Part shown: in pieces, positions 36,738 through 46,311 of the stretch | Position numbering within the stretch: the first letter of the stretch is position 1 | Layout of the letters: the number at the start of each line of letters is the position of its first letter | Assembly (NCBI GenBank): GCA_013115135.1 | Contig: JABANP010000145.1 | Location: 46,903 to 110,902, forward strand | Length of the DNA stretch: 64,000 bases | Direction: 5' to 3' | Source of the DNA: Perkinsus olseni | Lineage: Eukaryota > Perkinsozoa > Perkinsida > Perkinsidae | Translations under genes and position numbers: made by a program | The notes under the pieces: generated by a model | The model's input: only the letters and a program-made list of their open reading frames with translations | The model's database searches: none | What the model was told of the DNA's origin: nothing

Positions 36738-37426
36738 GGGCCTATTTCACAAGAAAGGCTCCTCACGGAGCACCTTACGGATAGGTGCAAGGAGCAAGGT
36801 GCCTTACGACGTAAGGAGACTTCTTTCACAAGAAATCGCTCCTTGCACCTTATGCACCTATCCGTAAGGTGCACCTTATGAAGGGCACCTTACAGTGGCT
36901 ATCAAGCAAAATACAGCAGTGAAGACAAGCAGCTTTGAGAAAAGATTCAGTATAACTAGGAGATGTCTTGCTATCTTGGCATATCTCAAGGAAAACGGCG
37001 ATTGAAAGTCGAAGAATGAGGTAACTCCTTCAAGTCCGAAATGTCCGATAAAGTTCGTGGAGCGAGAATTGAACTTTCTCAGGGAATACCGATGCGGGTC
37101 AAGCCATGAGCGGAGCGAAATTCGGTAAAATCCGGTAAGGTGACGACGGATATCCCCATAAGCAACCCCCAAAGGTACCCTATGGCACCTTACGTAAGGT
37201 CCGTAAGGAGGCATGCCAAGAGGCCTTTTGTGAAATAGCCTTACGTTAGGAGCGCTTCCTTATCCTTCCTTATGTAAGGAGCCTTACGGTAAGGTGCCTT
37301 ATGGTGAGGAGCCTCATGGCACCTTACCACCTTACCTCAAATCGTAAGGATGTGAAAGCGACTTACGAGAAAACCGTAAGGTACCTTACAATTTTTGCTC
37401 CTTATGAGCCCTTGTGAAATAGGCCC
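36738..37426. mobile_element. 689-bp MITE (Harbinger-like termini)
   Basis: Terminal inverted repeats start GGGCCTATTTCACAAG and end CTTGTGAAATAGGCCC. A 3-bp target duplication CAG lies at 36735-36737 and 37427-37429. The paralogous site near 27865 in duplication copy A has a single CAG and no insert, so it is an empty site. The interior is packed with short inverted motifs of the type CCTTACGTAAGG and AAGGTGCC and encodes no transposase. GGGCC-type termini with a 3-bp duplication recall PIF/Harbinger, though that superfamily prefers TWA targets. Confidence 0.88.
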
Positions 37427-37587
37427 CAGGCGAGCGAGACTTCCTCGAGAGGCGAGCGATGCAGCAGTTCCTGTTCAAGCAACTGCCAGCCGTCCGGGGT
37501 CTATCCCTTCTGGATTTCCGATGAGGGGCCTCGGGGGCGCGAAAGCGACTCGCCTCAGGCGAGGGTCGCATCAAGCGGTGATGGACG

Positions 37588-38589
37588 CGAGAGAACATGA
37601 ACGTATCCTCTTCATTATTCGGAAATAGAATGCCGTTCGAAAAGCAGGACGTATCCAAACTGTCGATGCGACACCGAAGTGTTTGCATTTCCGAAGTTGG
37701 GAGACATCTCTTTTCTCATAGCGAGGATAAGTCGCCGAAGATAGACCATCCATTTTATGATCTCCGGGGTGAATGGCAAGGCGCTAAACATTGCGTGGTA
37801 AAAACAGCGCTACGACACACAAGATGTTAAGAATCACGACGAGTATTGACTCAAACGGCGATGACAAAGAAAACATCCCAACATACTGGGATGTAGTGAT
37901 GTTACATCACTGATGTAGCCACAAAATTGCACATTAAGCTGTCCCTGTATCTTGTGCCGTTGCCTACTTGAGCTTACGAGACTGTTGATCGCTATAATGC
38001 CCTTGAGCAAGTATATATCCGCAACCTCACACTGTTAGGTTTATACTACTCATCTACAGTGAGCCCAGGTGAGAGAAGTGTGAGAGGGGACCTGGCGTCG
38101 ACCCTGAAATGATAATAATTGATGAATTCACTCCTCGGAGTACGGCGGAACTCCCACCAAGCCGAACCAATCGAATACCACACACTGGTCAACCACGGAT
38201 CAATCCAGCCGGTAGCTCGGCGGATCTGCCATTTGCCTGTGACACGCTCAGTCCAACGGGCGAGAGCGACACGAGTTGCAGAATCCACTGATTGATCTCC
38301 ATGAGCATGCGCTAGTCCGAGGGAAGCCTTGTTATCTACTGACTGCTCGAACGCAATCCCTACTCGCCCACCACACACACAAAACATGCAAAAACACGTC
38401 TTTACACGGCCATCCAGAAAGCAGTGTCTCTTGCTCTTATACCCACCAAGATAGAAAAACAACCTCCATAAACAGCGGTAAAAGAAGAGGCGGTGATGAA
38501 CAAGGGTCGAACTCCACGGTAACATATTTGAAGATAAATCTCAAAATCGACCATCAGGAGATCTGCCACGTCTATCGTCGTCAGGAGCC
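37588..38589. other. no gene recognised
   Basis: Unique sequence between duplication unit 1 copy B and family copy 6. A plus/minus frame pair near 38046-38525 is open on both strands, and neither has a recognisable domain. Confidence 0.35.
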
Positions 38590-39316
38590 TCAATGGGTTA
38601 CATTCCCTTTGCCATACTTATCGCAAAGGGAATCATGCGTGGGATAGGACTTCTCGATAACCCTTATGGCAGCCCAGCAGACATCTCTCATTCTTGCAAC
38701 TGTTTCCTTCCCGGCTGGTCCCATTTGCTCGATATTTTTGTCAAGGGCGCGCACTTCCGTGTCAGACTCGCGTCGGTAGTTCAACTTGATAGCGGCGGAG
38801 TTCAGTCTGGCTAGCTCGTCGCGAAAAGTCGACTTATCGAGGCGTCTGAGTGGATTCAGGCCGGTCTTGTCACTACATCAGAGAGAACGGTTCGAAGGAC
38901 ACTATCTATGAAGAAACGTACAATCTGATTTTGAACTTGCCCTTTGCTCCAGTCTTGGGACAAATGATGTTAGTCATCTGCGGTACGCTCCAAAGCCCAA
39001 CTTTGAAGGCCAGTGCTTTGTGGTCGTCCTGACCGCCTCTGTCATTGCTGAAGTAACAGTGAGCAGCGTTATCGTCGAGCCAGAGGAGTGTTTCCTTCAG
39101 CGGAGGGTAGGCCTGAGAGTCGACGGATAATCGAAGGGGACTGAACACTCCCTCTTCAAGCTAGCAGCATCATGAGATCCACAGAACGGCTTAGACATGT
39201 CGGCCGATTGTTCCCCGAACACTAACACTCGCCGACGGGGGTACGCTCACCTCAGCGGAGGCGAGAGGGACCAAGGCTGCAGCAGCAGTGGCGATGATGA
39301 CCCGTTTAGTCAACAT
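38590..39316 (-). CDS. secreted 4-Cys family, copy 6 (divergent, intact)
   Basis: Exons 39316-39251 (66 nt), 39112-38922 (191 nt) and 38872-38590 (283 nt), 179 residues. Splice sites are GTGAGC/CTCTCAG and GTACGT/GATGTAG, with the same phases as the other copies. Signal peptide MLTKRVIIATAAAALVPLAS; exon 2 AYPPLKETLLWLDDN, CYFSND, DDHKALAFKVGLW, IICPKTG; exon 3 NPLRRLDKSTF, LNYRRESDTEVRALDKN, RDVCWAAIRVIEK and SLCDKYGKG. Although only weakly similar to copies 5 and 7 in sequence, exon 2 length, phases and the four Cys are the same, which confirms the family model. Confidence 0.75.
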
Positions 39317-40785
39317 TCGAGAAGATTTAACTCAATACTGGAACCTTCGTGAGGAACGCTCGGTAATCCGTGATGCCCGGGGCAGCGGAGTTACCGTTTG
39401 TCCCATAACGGGAGAATGGGGCTCCCATTCTCCCGTGCATACACGGTAATCTCAGTATATGCGATGCGCTCTGAGCGCATGGTGAACGCTCACGGTCGCG
39501 AGCCTTTGAGGGACCTTTGAAAAACTTTCAAAGGTTCAAATGGCAGTTCAACCGTTCTTGCGCTCAATAATAATAGAGAAGAGTGAATGCAGTGGGGGCG
39601 ACGGAGGGAAATGCGTAACGCCGCTCGAGGGACAGAATAATCGCCCGCCCGCCCGCCCGCCCGAGCGAGCGAGCGAGCGGATGAAAGAATTTGTGGGAGG
39701 CCTGCGCATCCTTCGATACACGAGAATATGCCGTTACAAGGATCTAGTGATGATCACCGTGACCCGATCGCTCTAGCCGCTCCCGCGCCGTACATGCAGG
39801 ATGTGAAGCGTTGGAGGCTTCAAGTGAACCGAAGAAAGCAGGGAACGACAATTCTCGTTGCAACACCCACCCGGCGAAGGAGCAGCCATTTGTTAACTCG
39901 GCTATGTGCCGCCATATGCTCTTTCTCATATCGTCTAGCCCCACACTGGGTTTTGGTATTGTCATTCTTGCGTGTGACATACTAACAGTATGTCTTACTT
40001 CGACTTTACATTGTCATCCTTGCTGCTGACGAATCCGACTTCCGTCGAACTTGCATATCCACTGGATATTATCCAGTGTCAGCCTTACTTCCAGCAAAGT
40101 TATTATTGTCTGTTCACTTTTAAAACTTGCACGGGAATGAGTGTAGGAGTGCTCAACCCAGGGCTCACACAAGCTCTCTCGAGCAGAAGCCTTCAACGAC
40201 AAGGTTCGCAACGGAGCTTTCCCGCCTCCCTGTCAGACCTAAGAACCTACCTATGACGCACACGGGGCAGGTAGCTTCCAGCATTAACGGCAGCGCCTCT
40301 CTCGTTCCCTTGGAACTCCTCGGCATTCACCAGTAGACGTCTGAAAGGGCCAATACGCAAGCGCTGACGGTGAGCCACCAAGATGAGACATCTTGTGGAC
40401 TTCTCGCGATGAATCATCCGGCAATTAATGGCTGATTAAACGCGGAAGCTTTAACACTCGGACAACGTCTGCTTGACTCACCACATGCCAAAATGCGCCT
40501 CTTCCGTTGATGCACACAAAAATAAAATAACATACCTTTTCGGCAAGACACAAAACACACATAAATATGAAAAAGAACAGCCGTCACGCGCACACGAAAT
40601 TGTTTTTTCTTTCGTTTTGACATGCGCGGGTAATCATTGACGATTTGTCAATGACAAAGTCTCTTTCACGCATAAGATAGAAATAAAGCATCCCAACATA
40701 ATGATGTAGTAGCAAATTGATGAATAATAGCGGTTGCCCGCGGTCACTAGTATCGCAATGAACCATCGGCAACTTCACAGGGGCT
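39317..40785. other. no gene; hairpins and simple repeats
   Basis: Contains a perfect 13-bp inverted repeat at 39408-39436, the palindrome ATGCGCTCTGAGCGCAT near 39460-39482, a CCCG-type tetranucleotide run followed by GAGC repeats (39645-39680), and from about 40229 a block duplicated at 28190-28620. Confidence 0.55.
39408..39436. repeat. perfect inverted repeat (possible hairpin)
   Basis: ACGGGAGAATGGG, a 3-base loop, then its exact complement CCCATTCTCCCGT. Confidence 0.85.
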
Positions 40786-41474
40786 TTAAAAAACCTCCTT
40801 ACAGAGCTTCTCAAGTGAACCGTATGCCTTCTCTAGAGCCTTCGCAGCAGCCCGGCAGGCCCCTTCCGATTTCACAACCGTTTCTGACCCACTCGTGTAG
40901 GACCTCAAGTCATACTCTGGACTATAGGTGGATCTCCCAAGAGTCACGAGCCTCTTTACATCCGGTAAACGCCGCCGGTCCATCCTTGTGGCGGCCGCAT
41001 TCAGTTCATTCAAGGGCCCAGAGAAAGCCGAACTATCAAGCCTTCTGAGAGGAATCTTGTGTGGACTACAATAGAGGAAGAAAAACTGGGATGAATGTTT
41101 ACTCGACGCTAATAACCTACTATCCGCGCCCGTTCAGGCGTTCACCCCCACGACAGACAATGTCCCTTATATGTGGCACCGTGCTCACTGCAATTCCAAA
41201 CTCCAAAGATTCATGACCCTGTTCACCGGCTCTGCCATCACTGAGGTAGCACTCGGCACCGTTGTCTTTGAGCAGAAAGGATGCTCCGCGCAGCGGAGGG
41301 AATCCCTGAGAGAGGCAGTCGTGGGGCGCTCGGATGACAATGACGAAGCGATTCGCTCCGTCTTCGGAGACACGTCCGATGACCTCCCAAGGGAGATCTA
41401 CCTACTCCAGCAGAGGCGAGAGGGACCAAGGCTGCAGCAGCAGCGGCGGCGACGATAACCTGTCTAGTCGGCAT
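40786..41474 (-). CDS. secreted 4-Cys family, copy 7 (intact)
   Basis: Exons 41474-41406 (69 nt), 41305-41121 (185 nt) and 41065-40786 (280 nt), 177 residues. Donors are GTAGGT in both introns, and the acceptors end CTCTCAG and ATTGTAG. Signal peptide MPTRQVIV with seven alanines and ALVPLASAG; exon 2 GFPPLRGASF, CYLSDG, LEFGIAVSTVPH, IVCRGGE; exon 3 PHKIPLRRLD, NELNAAATRM, SPEYDLRSYTSG, GACRAAAKALEKAYGS and LCKEVF. Its closest relative is copy 3, a pseudogene, which lies in the matching duplicated block. Confidence 0.77.
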
Positions 41475-41584
41475 TCGAAGGAGTACAAGTAAACACTGGA
41501 TGAAGGCTGTCACTCCGATTATCAACGTGACAAGAGCAGAGGGCGGTGGAGGAATCAGACAACGCTCGACAGTCGGGATTATCG

Positions 41585-41745
41585 CTCGCCTTAGGCGAGC
41601 GAGGCTAGTGCAGCAGGCGAGCGAAGCTAGTGCAGAAGGCGAGCGAGGCAGGCGAGCGAAGCTAGTGCAGCAGGCGAGCGAAGCTAGTGCAGAAGGCGAG
41701 CGAGGCTAGTGCAGCAGGCGAGCGAGGCTAGTGCAGCAGGCTAGC
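41585..41745. repeat. 22-bp tandem repeat, array 2
   Basis: Six to seven partly shuffled copies of the GGCGAGCGAGGCTAGTGCAG unit upstream of family copy 7. It is longer than array 1. Confidence 0.88.
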
Positions 41746-42332
41746 GTTTATGCAGCCCCGAGACCCGCCTTCCCCGTGACTGTCGCTAGAGTAAACTTAA
41801 CTCCACGGTCCATAGTGGCCACTCCTTCGTAGCGGCAATGACGATCCGCAAAGATTTCACCCATTTAACAATCTCGGGGATCGACTTTTCGGCTTATCGA
41901 GGGACGTGCTATTTTCTCAGGCAAATCACAAAGAAACCTGAATGATTCTCTTACTGCTTACCAAGAGGATTGCAGCGAGACACTCGATGTGGATCAAAAA
42001 ACCTTACCTTTTGGTATGGTAAGGCGAAGTGGTAGCAAGAGAAAGCTTCGCGGCGTTCGGCTGTAGTAATTTGAGAGGTCTTCGAAGCATACTAAACTTC
42101 ATTTCCATACCAGCGAGGAATTTCGGACGGTGCTCGCGAAAGCTCTTACAGAGGCCATTTCCCACGTCTGAGACGTGACGTTTCGAGGTTGACAGGGCGC
42201 GTGTTAAGGGGAGAAATTTTCTGACTCTCACACCGCATTCGGGGACGATCGAGTCAAAGCGCGGTAGACCCAATATCCATCACCAAACGGTACGCCGAGA
42301 AGCCGGAGGCTCATGAGAGATGCTTTTTGAGT

Positions 42333-42371
42333 GGCCCGATCGACCCACTGCGTGGGTACCCCGATCGGGCC
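42333..42371. repeat. nested hairpin inside the short Helitron element
   Basis: GGCCCGATCG pairs with CGATCGGGCC, and between them ACCCAC pairs with GTGGGT. It lies about 370 bp from the element's 3' end. Confidence 0.8.
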
Positions 42372-42548
42372 CTATCTGAGAGTCTGGTGTTGAGACTACT
42401 TAGCAGCGAGCTCCGAGGTCGGACGTCGTTACCTCCGCAAAGACGAGCTTGCAGCAAACTTTGCTAGCAACTTTGCTGCCAAAAGGATCCATGCTTCCAT
42501 TTAAACTTTGCTGAGCAAAGCCCACGAGGGGCAGTCGAAGCCAATCGG

Positions 42549-42950
42549 TTGCATCAGGATATGTCCAGATCGACAACCCTTCTTCGTGAAGCATGCGGAG
42601 ATATAGCTGCGCTAAACTCCTCTATGCGGGAACTATGGAAGGTTAATCATTTTTCTGGCTCCAGCACGATTCTTGACTCGATATACTGTATAGGTGCTGA
42701 TCTCGCAGACTCTGCAGAGCGGTCAGTGCGATCTTCGCCAGAAATGAACCGTTTACTCATTCTTCAGGTATGGGCCTTGCTGCATACCACCCTTCGAAAC
42801 TTACTGTCACCTCTCGAAGTCGTGGATCACGACTCTTCTCCTAGCGCCCTCGCCCTGTTTGTGTGTGCTAAGCACACTGTGCTTGAGATGTTCGACGAGC
42901 GGCTGCGTCAACAATCGACACAGTCTGTAACAGCTACGGGGGGGAGGTAG
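42549..42950 (+). CDS. unidentified 133-residue ORF in the short Helitron element
   Basis: Open from ATG to TAG with balanced composition and helical stretches (RLLILQVWALLHTTLRNLLS, ALALFVCAKHTVLEMFDERL). It has no recognised domain. It runs opposite to the element's presumed polarity, so it may be captured host sequence or chance. Confidence 0.3.
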   Translation: MHQDMSRSTTLLREACGDIAALNSSMRELWKVNHFSGSSTILDSIYCIGADLADSAERSVRSSPEMNRLLILQVWALLHTTLRNLLSPLEVVDHDSSPSALALFVCAKHTVLEMFDERLRQQSTQSVTATGGR

Positions 42951-43638
42951 CCCGCCCTGTACTCGTAATCCGATCGCGTTAGGGCAAACTTATCTCAATG
43001 GACTATCGGGTAGTCACTATCTCGCATTCCAACCTTAGCGATTTCCCCACACATGGAGTTTGAACGACTCTTGTCCAACTGAGAGCGATTAAACTCTCAC
43101 TCAGTAGCCACGGGCACCCAAAATTGTCATCGGTAACTCATAGGGTCTCTTAGACAAGTTATGGTTCCGTGATGTGGAGCCGTAACGGCTCAGCCGTTGC
43201 ACGCATGACCCAATGGGGAGAGTGGCCATTCAACGCAATATGTTCTCACAGAGTAAGCTGACGATCCCAACCCCAATGGGACTGCTCGACGATCTGGAGT
43301 GCGAATGCACCAACGGCGTAGGTACCACCATTGAGTATGACGGGGGTTCATACCAAGCCAGCGCGTTTCGGGGAACGCACGCATGCTCATACGCATGTCC
43401 AAACGCATGCCCAACGCTAGAGAACGCATGACTGCGCAGGATCCGTAATCGCTTATAACTTCATAGCCAGAGCGCTAATAGCTAGCTGAGGGTAATGGAC
43501 AGAACCGGTAACTCCTCCCATACCTCTTCCCCGAATTTCAGCCTCATACCTGCTGTGCACTAAAAATAAAGTAAATAATACCAAAAATCACGATTTGCTT
43601 CAACTAGTCTATGGGTCTTGCGGGGTCCGTGGGGTAAC

Positions 43639-43679
43639 TTTCGCGCTCGCCCGGGGGCCCCAACCCCCGGAGCGCGAAA
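43639..43679. repeat. subterminal hairpin of the short Helitron element
   Basis: TTTCGCGCT and AGCGCGAAA enclose a CCGGGGG/CCCCCGG inner stem. It is nearly the same as 55549-55590. Confidence 0.85.
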
Positions 43680-43750
43680 GGGCGCCTTCGGCGTGCAATT
43701 AAGCTTTTGGCAAAGCAAGTTCGCGCCTGCACCTGCACCAAGAGGATTGC

Positions 43751-44458
43751 TGCAAGAAAAGTGAAGAAATTAAGAAGGAAAGAACAACGCAACACAGAGT
43801 AATGCACATCATCTACTAACACAACATGTCACAACTAATGAGAAATATTGAATGGGCAATTCTCATAAGGATAAAGATGATTTGTAGAATGCAACCCAAT
43901 AATAAACATAATGATAGACGTTTGTTACTGCGGGAAGCATTTTTATCAACAATGAATGATCGATAATGACTCATGACATATTAAGTGATAGCTTTGTCAT
44001 CCAGGCAGTATAAAACTGCCAATGTAAATGATATAGCAATGAATCCTCAGACGAACATTAGGATAAACCTACATACAACGGCGTCAGCGTTTTCTGTGAA
44101 GTAGGGATACGGGCGCTTTGTTCGAAGATTTACCTACAACAGAAGGAAATAATTATCAATTCATACAAACAGAAATAATGACGAAAATATGAAAATGGGA
44201 ATTGCAATAAACATACAGTACACAAGGTCAAGAAATACATTTATATAGTATATAATATCGTAAAAGCTACGTGTACTTGTATAAGCAAACACAAAAGACG
44301 AATACAAAAATATGATGCGAATATTAAAGAATATACGAACATGTTGAAAGAAAATCAGTATGACAACTCTAGAAAAAGCACGTATTTCTGTACCATAATA
44401 CAGAAATATACGCCAAAGAAAATCACAGGTCATATAAAAGAGAGTCGAATAACTTACT
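43751..44458. other. 3' region of the large Helitron, AT-rich, non-coding
   Basis: AT-rich sequence between the zinc-binding protein gene and the 3' terminus. A hydrophobic minus-strand frame (44478-44161) is rich in Phe/Tyr/Ile as expected from base composition and is not called. Confidence 0.5.
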
Positions 44459-45562
44459 TCATGATTCTTCGTTGTCATCTGGAGTTACCTTTGCATTATC
44501 GCAGATCTGTTGAATAGTAGAACTCAGATGAATAGACACGTTGACCACGTGAATAGTTCTAACATTTGTGTCAACCGTGTCTCCTTCAGGATTCTTCACA
44601 GATCCGCCCATCGTCCAACCATATAACATATAATAAGAATTTGAATCGTCGTTTACAGTTTGGGATATAGTACGAACAGCTTCACGCAAGCGAGATATTT
44701 TCTTATTAACGGTAGCAGTTAGTTGTTCAAAACTGACGTCCAATAGTTGATCAGCAAGAAAGTATTGAGCAAATGAGCGACCACTCACCACGATCGGACA
44801 CTCGGGGATATCGGAAATGAATGACGGTTCGATCGTCGCCTGAATACTATATCGAGCTTGAGAATGAACGGATCCAGTACAAACCTTGCAGAAAGCTCTG
44901 GTGCTACTCGGATTTTGCATCAGCGAACGAGTACGATTACAGAATCTATTACCACAAGTACCGTTGATAAAGCGAGCATTATGGAAGTACAGTTGATCAA
45001 CGATGATATTGAAGACGTGTAAACCAGAGCTTTCGATACCATTCAATACGAGTTGAAATCCACTTATAGGTGGCACATAACACTTGTTTATATTGGTTTC
45101 TGGAAACACAGGATATTTTGTGACTAGTACTGGTACCGACGCCTCGCCTCGTCCTAAACTTTCCCCTTCGTACGTACACTCTATCACATTTACCCACGCA
45201 GATAGAGCCATAGAGGATTCCAATTGCATCAGACTTGAACTTTCTTGACGATTCATCGTTTTCACTACAAACGGCAAACTACTTTTCGCACACGAAAAAA
45301 AATACAGTTTATAATAAGAAGAACGTGACTGACCAGATTTGTAGTTGAACTTATTCTTGCTTTGGTTGGTAGAGATCCAACCACCCTTACCGTCATCGAC
45401 ACCTTGCTTCACTCTCAGCAACCGAGCTTGTAGAACATGTTCGGCTGGCACTAGTCTTGATACCACTTGTTTGAGCGTAACACGTGGGTAAACTTCCTCT
45501 GAGTCAATCAATAACTGCATTTCTTGCAGAAGATCCTTATCCAATTTGGAAACAACACTCAT
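44459..45562 (-). CDS. zinc-binding protein of the Helitron, possibly RPA-like
   Basis: 367 residues from ATG 45562 to a stop at 44459. A four-cysteine cluster at Cys203, Cys208, Cys225 and Cys228 (CGNRFC ... CKVC) lies in the second half and is spaced like the zinc ribbon in the C-terminal OB fold of RPA70. Beta-rich segments precede it (YYKLYFFSCAKSSLPFVVK, SAWVNVIECTYEG). Plant and some other Helitrons carry RPA-like ssDNA-binding proteins, which would fit a role in protecting the displaced strand. The match rests on the zinc pattern and context only; OB folds cannot be proven by eye. It is the 3'-most gene of the element. Confidence 0.5.
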   Translation of the reverse strand: MSVVSKLDKDLLQEMQLLIDSEEVYPRVTLKQVVSRLVPAEHVLQARLLRVKQGVDDGKGGWISTNQSKNKFNYKSGQSRSSYYKLYFFSCAKSSLPFVVKTMNRQESSSLMQLESSMALSAWVNVIECTYEGESLGRGEASVPVLVTKYPVFPETNINKCYVPPISGFQLVLNGIESSGLHVFNIIVDQLYFHNARFINGTCGNRFCNRTRSLMQNPSSTRAFCKVCTGSVHSQARYSIQATIEPSFISDIPECPIVVSGRSFAQYFLADQLLDVSFEQLTATVNKKISRLREAVRTISQTVNDDSNSYYMLYGWTMGGSVKNPEGDTVDTNVRTIHVVNVSIHLSSTIQQICDNAKVTPDDNEES

Positions 45563-46311
45563 GGGTGATGCAAAATAATCAGATAAAGTCCTGTTGCAAT
45601 ACTACAATGCGATGAACTCGAAGAAAAATGATAATACAACTTCGACAATGTGTTCACTTGAAAAAAGTATCCTTTCAATTTCACGAAAAAGAAGCTTCCG
45701 TTAAAAGAGGAGTGTATGCCAGCGATATACTACACTGTCGATCATCATCATCCAAGTCGTCCAAATAACTTAGTTTCATACATAAGTAATAATAATCTTG
45801 ATATTGATTGAATATCAAATAATACTCACAATATTGCCAGTACTAGTCTGATACAAAATTCATATATAAACACAACATAAATATAAAATAGTCATTGATT
45901 AACATCCCTCCACTATCTCCAATGACAATAATCAAGTCTCTACTTGAAATCAATGAAATCGTCGTCGAGAATAACAGCATACTAATATGCTGATTGTACT
46001 GAATCTTTATTTGAATACGATAATCATTCATAATCATATTTTCTCTTTCAACATAACATGATGACAATTACGACGAGCATAATAGTGAACAAAGCATGCT
46101 ATAATAACAAATACTCACATCTAACGTCTCTCAAAATTACAATTTTACATCATGAGTGATTCATATGATGTGTCTTTTCACCAATGAAAAATATGAATCA
46201 CAAATTATAGAAATGAGATCATGATGACAAAAGAGAGTCATATTATTAGTTTTTGAAGCGGTTTCGCGCGCCCAAGCAGGTCACGCGAAACCGCAGTTTT
46301 ATGAATATCAT
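45563..46311. other. intergenic AT-rich region within the Helitron
   Basis: Non-coding apart from short AT-driven frames. It contains the hairpin at 46258-46294 immediately downstream of the OTU-like gene. Confidence 0.5.
46258..46294. repeat. 11-bp perfect hairpin stem between OTU-like and zinc-protein genes
   Basis: GCGGTTTCGCG and CGCGAAACCGC flank a 15-base loop. It lies 18 bp past the OTU-like stop codon in an otherwise AT-rich region, so it could act in transcript 3'-end formation or as a replication stop. Confidence 0.85.

Larger units (their letters stand above)
32592..37587. repeat. segmental duplication unit 1, copy B
   Basis: Same orientation as copy A. The left breakpoint falls inside the last exon of secreted-family copy 4. 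The right breakpoint follows the shared TCAAGCGGTGATGGACG. It holds family copies 4 and 5 and the MITE at 36738-37426. Confidence 0.9.
41961..43731 (-). mobile_element. short Helitron-type element (non-autonomous), head-to-tail with the large one
   Basis: On the minus strand its right end (43731 inward) matches the 5' end of the large element: GGCGCGAACTTGCTTT, AAAGCTTAA and a GC-rich hairpin at 43639-43679, then weaker similarity and ACGCATG clusters. Its left end (CAATCCTCTTGG at 41961-41972, minus strand) matches the 3' end of the large element at 43738-43749. About 1.77 kb without Rep or helicase. Target duplications are not expected for Helitrons, and none was seen. Confidence 0.68.

Noticed and set aside
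36416..36874. 152-residue ORF running through exon 1 and intron 1 of copy 5
   Set aside because: It reads into the intron and stops; splicing at GTAAGC/CTCTCAG gives the conserved protein.
39645..39680. CCCG/GAGC run as telomeric or CpG-island signal
   Set aside because: Short simple repeat without telomere-like units or a nearby gene start.
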